From: Demequina sp.
GTDB taxonomy: Bacteria > Actinomycetota > Actinomycetes > Actinomycetales > Demequinaceae
Direction of reading: 5' to 3'
DNA: 47,271 nt
NCBI GenBank assembly: GCA_030148645.1
Contig: JASBTB010000076.1
Span: forward strand, 1 to 47,271
Shown here piece after piece: positions 41,275-47,271 of the stretch. Below the pieces are notes generated by a model, which made no database searches, had not been told where the DNA came from, and saw only the letters and a list, made by a program, of their open reading frames with translations. A program made the translations under genes and the position numbers. Position 1 is the stretch's first letter. Every line of letters begins with the position of its first letter.

Positions 41275-42477
41275 CTAGGTCCCTTCGTCCGGCGTGGCGT
41301 CCTCCGCCGAGCGGACCAGCCAGCTGGCTTGGTCGCGCACTAGTTCGAGATCCACTGTCTGCGAGTAGGAGTCGAATTGCGTCTTTTGGCCATCCACGGT
41401 GACGGCGTGATCGCTCAAAGTGTAGGTCACCCGCACCACCGCAACATTCGGCGTCGCGACCGGGGCGGACTCCACACTGACCCGGTCGATTGTGGCGGTC
41501 AGTCCGTCCACGACCATCCGGCCCGACGCGAGCGCGAGGGCGGTGGCCTCAGCCTCCGCACGGGCGGGCGTACCTGCAGCTGTCCATCGGAGCAACGCCT
41601 CACCATTGGCTGTCTGCAGGGCGCGAAAACGCGCCTGGGTCGCTTCGCGTGCTACCCAGGTAGGCTCCCGCTGCGCCGGTAACTCACCTGCACCGGGTGC
41701 GGTCGTGGGGGACGGCGCGGTTAGCGCGGGCACAGCCACCCATGCACCTATCGCCACGACGACGACGGCGACCGCGAGAAGCCGCCTCCCCGACCACCTG
41801 CGTGCCGTCTGGTAGCACCGCCAGATGCGCGGACGCGGCAGTGTCCTCACCGTGCCTGTATGCGCGGCCGCCGCCCGCATCGACGAGGCGACGCCACGTG
41901 GCGGATGCTGGAGTGGCTCCGGCGGGGCACACGACCCGAGCGCCCGCGCCACCATGGCGGCGGTGGGGCGCGCAGCGGGGTCGACGTGGGTCATCGGTTC
42001 GGTCCAGGCCCGCACGCGCTCCGCCTCTGGCCCACTGACGCACGACGCGAGCATCCGACCGAGGTCTGCGACATCGTCGGGCGGGGTGGAGTTCGCCGCA
42101 CCGTCAATGAGTTTGCCCACGACGGGGCCACCCGACGGTAGCCGCACAGCGCTCGCGTCGACCGCACCGTGCGCCAAACCCGCCCGGTGCAACGCGGAGA
42201 GCGCCTCAGCCACGGCCATGCCTACCCAGACACACTCTCCCGCCCTGAGAGGCCCGCGACCCTCGAGCGTCGCCTGCAGCGTCGGTGTTTCCTGACCCGA
42301 CTCGACCACGGCAACTGCGTCTCCTGGCAGCATGGTGACGCGGGAGGGCACATCAAGAGCCGGGTGTCCGACGTTCGCGATAGCGGCCACCCTGGCCCGC
42401 ACAGCCTCGAACGCCTCGTGCCCCTGGCCGACAACGCGCTCACGAGCCACCGGATCCGCCGTGCTGAGTGAAGTCAT
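41275..42477 (-). CDS. membrane pseudokinase-like protein
   Basis: A 400-aa protein with a degenerate serine/threonine-kinase-like N-terminal domain. The catalytic HRDxKxxN loop is replaced by HGAVDASAV (near residue 100), the DFG motif by KLIDGAAN, and no glycine-rich loop or VAVK lysine is evident. The later kinase helices are recognisable (VADLGRMLASCVSG, and MTHVDPAARPTAAMVARAL). One transmembrane helix follows (LLAVAVVVVAIGAWVAVPAL, about residues 233-255), and then an outside domain of about 140 residues with a beta-rich VRVTYTLSDHAVTVDGQKT. So it is most likely a catalytically dead receptor or scaffold. It converges with the epimerase gene and lies downstream of the MMPL gene in the opposite orientation to sucB. 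CATCGT lies 6 nt before the ATG. Confidence 0.75.
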   Translation of the reverse strand: MTSLSTADPVARERVVGQGHEAFEAVRARVAAIANVGHPALDVPSRVTMLPGDAVAVVESGQETPTLQATLEGRGPLRAGECVWVGMAVAEALSALHRAGLAHGAVDASAVRLPSGGPVVGKLIDGAANSTPPDDVADLGRMLASCVSGPEAERVRAWTEPMTHVDPAARPTAAMVARALGSCAPPEPLQHPPRGVASSMRAAAAHTGTVRTLPRPRIWRCYQTARRWSGRRLLAVAVVVVAIGAWVAVPALTAPSPTTAPGAGELPAQREPTWVAREATQARFRALQTANGEALLRWTAAGTPARAEAEATALALASGRMVVDGLTATIDRVSVESAPVATPNVAVVRVTYTLSDHAVTVDGQKTQFDSYSQTVDLELVRDQASWLVRSAEDATPDEGT

Positions 42478-42489
42478 GCACCTACGATG
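42478..42489 (-). promoter_or_regulatory. possible leaderless -10 box of the pseudokinase gene
   Basis: On the minus strand CATCGT (42489-42484) is followed by 6 nt and ATG 42477. This is a weaker match than the TANNNT examples. Confidence 0.35.
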
Positions 42490-42544
42490 CAGCGTCCGCG
42501 CCCCCCGCGGGCGTTATCCACAGGACAAGATTGGCACGTCGGAC

Positions 42545-44719
42545 TCAGTCACGGAACGCTCGCGCCCAGGGCCACCACGACACCCTGCCAAGATCCGAAA
42601 TCAGGCCGGGGACCAGCAGGGACCGCACCACGAAGGTGTCGATCAGCACACCGAACCCCACAATGAACGCGATCTGAGCCAGGAAGATGAGCGGCAACAC
42701 CCCAAGTGCCGCAAAGGTCGCCGCCAGCACGATTCCCGCAGAGGTGATCACCCCACCCGTCACGGCAAGCGCCCGACGCACGCCCAGACTGGTGCCATGC
42801 ACGAGCGCCTCCTCCCGGGCGCGCGACATCAAGAAGATCGAGTAGTCGACCCCCAACGCCACGAGGAACACGAAGCCGAGTAGCGGCGTGCCCGGATCCA
42901 TACCGGGGAACCCCACAATATAGTTGAATACGAGGGCTGACACTCCCAGTGCGGCACCGAACGACACAATGTTCGCGAGCACAATGATCGCGGGGGCCAC
43001 CAAGGACCGCAACAGCATGACCAAGACCACAAAGATGACGACGAGGATCACCGGGATGATCACCTGGATGTCGCGGTCGGTCGTCAGGCGCGTGTCCAGC
43101 GACTCGGCCGCCGCGCCACCCACGAGCGCGCCCTGGGACACCGGATGGACCACGTCGCGGATTTGGGCCACCACGTCTTGAGCCGCCCTGGCCGTGGACG
43201 ATGCTTGGGTCACCGCAACGATCTCGACGCGCCCATCGACCACGATCGGGTCCTCGGGGACTGTGCCTCCAGGTGCCCCCTGCGCGACTGCGGGAGTCAG
43301 CAGGTAGGCGTCGTCGACGCCCTCCACAGCTTCGACCGCACTCAACACGGCATCGGAGTCCCCTTGGGCCACGATGATCCTGACGGGAGCGGTGGCTCCC
43401 GCCGCGAAGTGTTCCTCCAGAACCGCGAACCCCTCGACGGATTCGGTCGTGGTGAGGAAGACATCACGGTCGCCCAGACCGTCGGCCTTGAGTTGAGTCA
43501 GGCCCGCGGACATGACGAGTAGCAGGGCACCTGCGCCAATCCATACACGTCGGGGGCGGGCATCCACGGCTCGCGACACGCGACCCCACACGCCCGACCG
43601 CGCCTCGACGGCCTCAATAGCCGTGGCGTCGGCTTCGTCGTCGCCCAGATACCGCGGTCGAGCGGGCCAAAACACCCCGCGGGCGTGCTTGCCGCCGATC
43701 AGCAGCAACGCGGGCAGCAGGCTCAGCGCGGCGAGGAAGGCACTCGCGATGCCGATCGCGCCCGCCGGGCCGAGCGACGCATTCGACTTCAGGTCGGACA
43801 GCAGCAGCACGAGCAGCCCGGCGACGACCGTTCCGGCCGATGCGGCGATGGCGGCGATCGACCGCCGCCATGCCTCGCGCATGGCCGCGTAGGGACTGCG
43901 ACGATGTAGCAGCTCCTCGCGGTAGCGCGCCACCAACAACAGGGCATAGTCAGTGGTCGCGCCCACCACGAGGATGAACATGATGCCCTGCGATTGGCCA
44001 TTCAGAGTGATGACATCGCCCTTGGCCAAGGCGTACACGAGGACAATCGCGGCCGACAGCGCGATCATCGAGGTGGCGAGAACCAGTAGCGGCAGCACAG
44101 GGCTGCGGTACACGATCAACAGGATCACCAACACGACGAGCAGCGCCACGACCAACAAGATGCCGTCGATGCCGGAGAAGGCCTGCACGAGGTCTGCCAC
44201 CAGCCCGACACCACCCGTCAAATAGCCGTTCGCGTTCAGATCCTGTGCCGCCCAGGTGGCACGCACACTCGTGGCGAAGAGCTCTCCCAAGGTCGCTTCC
44301 CCTGAAGCCTGGGCGAACAGGGCGGCATCGACGTCAAACACCACGAGCATGGCCTGGCCGTCCTGCGCGGGCACCACTTGAGGGTCCCGTGTGAGGATGT
44401 CGCCCGCGGTACGGCCTTGATCGTCTCCCTCGAGCGGCGCGGCAACGACCGCGTCGACGAACGACTGCACAGCGTCCGCCTGCTCGGCACCCACGCCGTC
44501 GATGACGAACAGCCCGGGAACCGCGTCGGACGGCACAAACTCGGCGTGCGCTGCAGCGGCCTTAGTGGACTCTGCCGACGACGGCAGGAACACGGAGTTG
44601 TCGTTCTCCTGGACGGAACTGAGCACGCCGAAGGTTTGACCTCCGACCCCTCCGATCCCCAGCCATACGGCGATCGTCGCGATCACAAGGACGGGTCTCC
44701 ACCAGGTGCGAGTCTTCAT
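42545..44719 (-). CDS. MMPL-family RND transporter
   Basis: A 724-aa integral membrane transporter of the MMPL/RND class, probably moving a lipid or hydrophobic compound. It has the family layout: an N-terminal helix (VLVIATIAVWLGIGGVG), a large outside loop, six helices beginning with GILLVVALLVVLVILLIVY, a second outside loop and a second group of helices. The conserved MMPL transport signature appears in both halves: GATTDYALLLVARYREEL in the first and GVDYSIFLMSRAREEALVHG in the second, each with the proton-relay aspartate-tyrosine pair. ATG 44719 (MKTRTWW) is preferred to the track start at 44731. The substrate is unknown. It is divergent from lipB and about 65 bp upstream of the pseudokinase gene on the same strand. 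Confidence 0.93.
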   Translation of the reverse strand: MKTRTWWRPVLVIATIAVWLGIGGVGGQTFGVLSSVQENDNSVFLPSSAESTKAAAAHAEFVPSDAVPGLFVIDGVGAEQADAVQSFVDAVVAAPLEGDDQGRTAGDILTRDPQVVPAQDGQAMLVVFDVDAALFAQASGEATLGELFATSVRATWAAQDLNANGYLTGGVGLVADLVQAFSGIDGILLVVALLVVLVILLIVYRSPVLPLLVLATSMIALSAAIVLVYALAKGDVITLNGQSQGIMFILVVGATTDYALLLVARYREELLHRRSPYAAMREAWRRSIAAIAASAGTVVAGLLVLLLSDLKSNASLGPAGAIGIASAFLAALSLLPALLLIGGKHARGVFWPARPRYLGDDEADATAIEAVEARSGVWGRVSRAVDARPRRVWIGAGALLLVMSAGLTQLKADGLGDRDVFLTTTESVEGFAVLEEHFAAGATAPVRIIVAQGDSDAVLSAVEAVEGVDDAYLLTPAVAQGAPGGTVPEDPIVVDGRVEIVAVTQASSTARAAQDVVAQIRDVVHPVSQGALVGGAAAESLDTRLTTDRDIQVIIPVILVVIFVVLVMLLRSLVAPAIIVLANIVSFGAALGVSALVFNYIVGFPGMDPGTPLLGFVFLVALGVDYSIFLMSRAREEALVHGTSLGVRRALAVTGGVITSAGIVLAATFAALGVLPLIFLAQIAFIVGFGVLIDTFVVRSLLVPGLISDLGRVSWWPWARAFRD

Positions 44720-44759
44720 GTGACTACCCAACGCGCGTATGACAATGGCATTCCTGGGT

Positions 44760-44771
44760 TAGCCTGAACGC
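44760..44771 (+). promoter_or_regulatory. leaderless -10 box of lipB
   Basis: TAGCCT at 44760-44765 is followed by GAACGC and ATG 44772. No Shine-Dalgarno sequence is present. Confidence 0.55.
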
Positions 44772-45476
44772 ATGCAGATCCTCAACCTGCTTGACGGCCA
44801 GCACCGTGACTATCGCGAGATGTGGGCGCTCCAGCGAGAGATCCACGGCGAGGTCGTGGCCGGGCACCGGCCCGACACCACCATCCTGGTTGAGCACTCA
44901 AGCGTCTACACCGCAGGCAAACGCACCGCCGCGTGGGATCGTCCCGTGGACGACACCGAGGTCATCGACGTGGACAGGGGCGGCCGGATCACGTGGCACG
45001 GCCCGGGGCAACTCGTGGGATACCCGATCGTGAGGCTACGGGAACCTCTCGACGTCGTCGAGTACGTGCGTCGCCTGGAGCAAGCCATTATCGAGGTGTG
45101 TGCGGGCTACGGCCTGCAGACCCTCCGCGTGGCGGACCGCTCGGGGGTGTGGCTTCCCGCCACCGAGACGCGGCGCGAGCGCAAGATTTGCGCGATCGGA
45201 GTCCGCGTCGCCACACGCGTGTCCATGCACGGGTTCGCGCTGAACTGCAGTCCCGACCTGACGGCATTCGACAAGATCGTGCCGTGCGGCATCGCCGATG
45301 CGGACGTCACCTCGCTGAGTGCCGAACTTGGCCGCACCGTGGAGATAGCCGAGGTGGTGCCCGCAACGCTGGCCGCACTCGAGACGGCTTTGGCCGACAT
45401 ACGATGGGAGTCTGAGCGTGCGGATGCCGCACCGCACCGCACCGAGAAAGCCCCACAACCCCAGGAGACCGCGTGA
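44772..45476 (+). CDS. lipB: lipoyl(octanoyl) transferase
   Basis: Moves the octanoyl group from acyl carrier protein to lipoyl-domain lysines, the first step of protein lipoylation. The 234-aa protein has the family segments [19 protein letters not shown], the catalytic lysine in [25 protein letters not shown], and the catalytic cysteine in [11 protein letters not shown]. The C-terminal tail is not conserved. It overlaps lipA by 4 nt (GTGA), so both enzymes are made together. Clients include the two lipoyl domains of the E2 protein encoded 4.4 kb upstream. It is divergent from the MMPL gene. Confidence 0.96.
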   Translation: MQILNLLDGQHRDYREMWALQREIHGEVVAGHRPDTTILVEHSSVYTAGKRTAAWDRPVDDTEVIDVDRGGRITWHGPGQLVGYPIVRLREPLDVVEYVRRLEQAIIEVCAGYGLQTLRVADRSGVWLPATETRRERKICAIGVRVATRVSMHGFALNCSPDLTAFDKIVPCGIADADVTSLSAELGRTVEIAEVVPATLAALETALADIRWESERADAAPHRTEKAPQPQETA

Positions 45477-46474
45477 CGCTCGCCCCCGAAGGCCGCAAGA
45501 TGTTGCGCGTCGAGGCCCGCAACGCCGAGACGCCCATCGAGCGCAAGCCCGAATGGATCCGCACTACCGCCACCATGGGCCCCGAGTACAAGGAACTCAA
45601 GTCCTTGGTCAAGGGCGGGAGCCTGCACACGGTGTGTGAAGAGGCGGGTTGTCCCAATATCTTCGAATGTTGGGAGGACCGTGAGGCGACGTTCCTCATC
45701 GGTGGCTCGCAGTGCACCAGACGCTGCGACTTCTGTCAGATCGACACGGGCCGCCCCGCCAACCTCGACCGCGATGAGCCGCGTCGGGTCGCAGAGTCGG
45801 TGCACCAGATGGGCCTCAAGTACTCGACGATCACCGGTGTGGCTCGGGACGACCTCCCCGACGGTGGGGCCTGGCTGTATGCGGAAACCGTGCGCCAGAT
45901 TCATGCGCTCAACCCTGGCACGGGCGTCGAGTTGCTGATCCCCGACTTCAACGCGGAGCCGGACCAGTTGGCCGAGGTGTTCTCCTCCCGACCCGAAGTG
46001 CTCGCCCACAACCTGGAGACGGTGCCGCGCGTGTTCAAGCGCATCCGTCCCGCCTTCACGTATGAGCGCTCGCTGTCCGTGCTGACCTCAGCGCAGGCCG
46101 ATGGCTTTGTGACCAAGTCCAATCTGATCCTGGGCATGGGTGAGACATTCGACGAGGCCGTCCAGGCGCTCCAGGACTTGCACAATGCCGGTTGCGACCT
46201 GCTGACGATCACCCAGTACCTGCGTCCGAGCCCCCGCCACCACCCCGTGGACCGGTGGGTCAGGCCCGAGGAGTTTGTGGAACTGTCGACTGCCGCGCAG
46301 GAGATAGGTTTCCTGGGCGTGATGTCCGGACCGTTGGTTCGATCGTCCTACCGCGCCGGGCGGTTGTGGGCACAGGCCATGACACGCAAGGGTCGCAGCA
46401 TTCCAGCGCAGTTGAGTCATCTGGCCCAACCGATGACGGCGCGCCAAGAGGCCTCGTCGCTGTTGGTGAGGTAA
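45473..46474 (+). CDS. lipA: lipoyl synthase
   Basis: A radical SAM enzyme that inserts two sulfur atoms into the bound octanoyl group. The 333-aa protein has the auxiliary cluster motif [14 protein letters not shown], the radical SAM motif [10 protein letters not shown], and the C-terminal serine ligand region ([15 protein letters not shown]). Other family segments are [20 protein letters not shown] and [16 protein letters not shown]. The start is GTG, overlapping the lipB stop codon. It consumes its own auxiliary [4Fe-4S] cluster, so it depends on Fe-S delivery, for which the IscA/ErpA protein at 29.4 kb is a candidate. Confidence 0.97.
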   Translation: MTLAPEGRKMLRVEARNAETPIERKPEWIRTTATMGPEYKELKSLVKGGSLHTVCEEAGCPNIFECWEDREATFLIGGSQCTRRCDFCQIDTGRPANLDRDEPRRVAESVHQMGLKYSTITGVARDDLPDGGAWLYAETVRQIHALNPGTGVELLIPDFNAEPDQLAEVFSSRPEVLAHNLETVPRVFKRIRPAFTYERSLSVLTSAQADGFVTKSNLILGMGETFDEAVQALQDLHNAGCDLLTITQYLRPSPRHHPVDRWVRPEEFVELSTAAQEIGFLGVMSGPLVRSSYRAGRLWAQAMTRKGRSIPAQLSHLAQPMTARQEASSLLVR

Positions 46475-46534
46475 ACACACCCGCGTTCCACCTCCGCGGA
46501 TCTGGCACGCGGGCCCAAGTGCGCGCAGGGCGTC

Positions 46535-46549
46535 TAGACTGGGCGCATT
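46535..46549 (+). promoter_or_regulatory. -10 box of the DUF4191 gene
   Basis: TAGACT at 46535-46540 lies 9 nt before ATG 46550. Standard spacing would put the transcript start at the ATT just before the ATG, giving a 2-3 nt leader. Confidence 0.4.
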
Positions 46550-47271
46550 ATGGCGAAGAAATCATCCCCCGCACCCAAACAGCGTTGGTATAAGACCCTG
46601 TGGCAGGCCTATTCGGTCACCGCGAAAACCGACAAGAAACTCCCGTGGATACTCGGCAGCATCGTCGTGGTCCCCCTCGCGGTCGGAATCGTCGCGGGGG
46701 TGATGACGGACGGCCTGGCCGCCACGATCTACAGCCCCCTCATTGCACTCCTGCTCGGCGCCGTGGTGGCGCTGTACGTGCTGACGAGGCGTTTCGAGAA
46801 ACAGATGTTCCAGCAGATGGAGGGCGTGTTGGGCGGCTCGCTTGCCGTCGCACAGTCCATCACCAGGGGCTGGCAGTTCGCCGAGGAACCCATCGCCGTG
46901 GACCAGAAGACTCGCTCCGTGGTCTTCCAGGGCGTCGGCAATGGTGGCGTGGTGCTCTTGGCAGAGGGCGGTAACGCCGCTCGTCGGCCCGTCACTCAGA
47001 CCGTCGCTCGGCTGGCGAAACTCGTTCCCGGCGTGCCGGTTACCCCGATCTACGTGGGCCACGGGGAGGGCGAGGTGCCGCTGAAGCGTCTCACCAAGGA
47101 GATCAAGGCCACCAAGACCAAGCGCTTTGGCCGTGGGCTACGCAAGGGACTGTCGTCGGCCGATGCCCAGACGGTGCGGGCGCGCCTTCGCGCCATGGGC
47201 GGCCCACAGTTGGCCGTGCCAAAGGGAATGGATCCCACCAAGGCCAGGGCCGACCGCAAGGCGATGCGCGG
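46550..47271 (+). CDS. DUF4191 membrane protein (partial, cut by the window edge)
   Basis: This gene is missing from the ORF track because it runs off the right edge. The visible 240 residues match the actinobacterial DUF4191 family (Rv2219 position, after lipA). The product begins MAKKSSPAPKQRWYKTLWQA. It has two transmembrane helices (WILGSIVVVPLAVGIVAGVM and SPLIALLLGAVVALYVLTRR). A soluble domain follows, with FEKQMFQQMEGVLGGSLAVA, GWQFAEEPIAVD and a basic C-terminal region (KRFGRGLRKGLSSADAQTV). The function is unknown. The start has the usual family N-terminus; a -10 box lies just upstream. Confidence 0.88.
   Translation, partial: MAKKSSPAPKQRWYKTLWQAYSVTAKTDKKLPWILGSIVVVPLAVGIVAGVMTDGLAATIYSPLIALLLGAVVALYVLTRRFEKQMFQQMEGVLGGSLAVAQSITRGWQFAEEPIAVDQKTRSVVFQGVGNGGVVLLAEGGNAARRPVTQTVARLAKLVPGVPVTPIYVGHGEGEVPLKRLTKEIKATKTKRFGRGLRKGLSSADAQTVRARLRAMGGPQLAVPKGMDPTKARADRKAMR

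Overview
This is a high-GC actinobacterial chromosome segment, most likely from the order Micrococcales. The evidence is the housekeeping sigma factor, the aa3-bc1 respiratory genes with a diheme QcrC and an actinobacterial CtaF, DUF4192, DUF3043 and DUF4191 proteins, and an MMPL transporter. From memory, the gene order closely follows the M. tuberculosis Rv2173 to Rv2219 block: idsA2, Rv2175c, a PASTA-less or PASTA kinase, aroG, plsC, fadD15, a DEDD/GIY-YIG nuclease, trpD, ctaE-qcrCAB, ctaF-ctaD-ctaC, an IscA-type protein, Rv2205c, a pepA-type aminopeptidase, dlaT, Rv2216, lipB, lipA and Rv2219. So this is mainly core genome. I see no prophage, insertion sequence, CRISPR array, rRNA or tRNA.

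Layout. 0.1-2.6 kb: sigA and a DUF4192 gene (minus strand). 2.7-7.5 kb: polyprenyl diphosphate synthase, an Rv2175c-like DNA-binding protein, a secreted LysM/transglycosylase preceded by a candidate MtrA box, and a PASTA serine/threonine kinase. 7.6-12 kb (minus): class II DAHP synthase overlapping a PPi-type phosphofructokinase, then plsC and a ROK glucokinase. 12-17.4 kb: acyl-CoA ligase, a small Cys-rich protein, the exonuclease/GIY-YIG fusion, trpD and an atypical receiver protein. 17.5-21.6 kb: ctaE-qcrC-qcrA-qcrB. 21.8-24.9 kb: sodA, a repeat-bearing intergenic stretch, quinone oxidoreductase, a GNAT enzyme and an unrecognised ORF. 25-28 kb (minus): ctaC-ctaD-ctaF. 28-31 kb: a desulfurase-like/TusA pair, an IscA/ErpA-type protein and a glycerate-kinase-like protein. 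31-34 kb: nadA, DUF3043 and an aldo/keto reductase ending in a very strong hairpin. 34-42.5 kb: pyrD, pepA, a small conserved protein, lpd-sucB, a TIGR01777 epimerase and a degenerate membrane kinase. 42.5-47.3 kb: MMPL transporter, lipB-lipA and a DUF4191 gene cut by the window edge.

How the genes work together. The window encodes most of the bc1-aa3 branch that oxidises menaquinol and reduces oxygen. It also encodes lipoate synthesis (lipB-lipA) beside two of its client subunits (lpd-sucB), an iron-sulfur/sulfur-transfer cluster whose products could serve LipA, NadA and the Rieske protein, and cell-envelope control genes (PASTA kinase, LysM enzyme, candidate MtrA site).

The most striking observations are these. 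(1) A class V aminotransferase-fold, cysteine-desulfurase-like protein keeps the catalytic Cys loop but contains no lysine at all, so it cannot form the usual PLP Schiff base; it overlaps a tusA-like gene. (2) At least eleven genes carry a TANNNT -10 box exactly 6-7 nt before the start codon, which predicts leaderless mRNAs; two divergent pairs (ctaC/desulfurase-like and pyrD/pepA) fit both promoters into 31-32 bp. (3) A membrane pseudokinase lies between the epimerase and the MMPL transporter. (4) A triple GTCACA-type repeat precedes the LysM enzyme.
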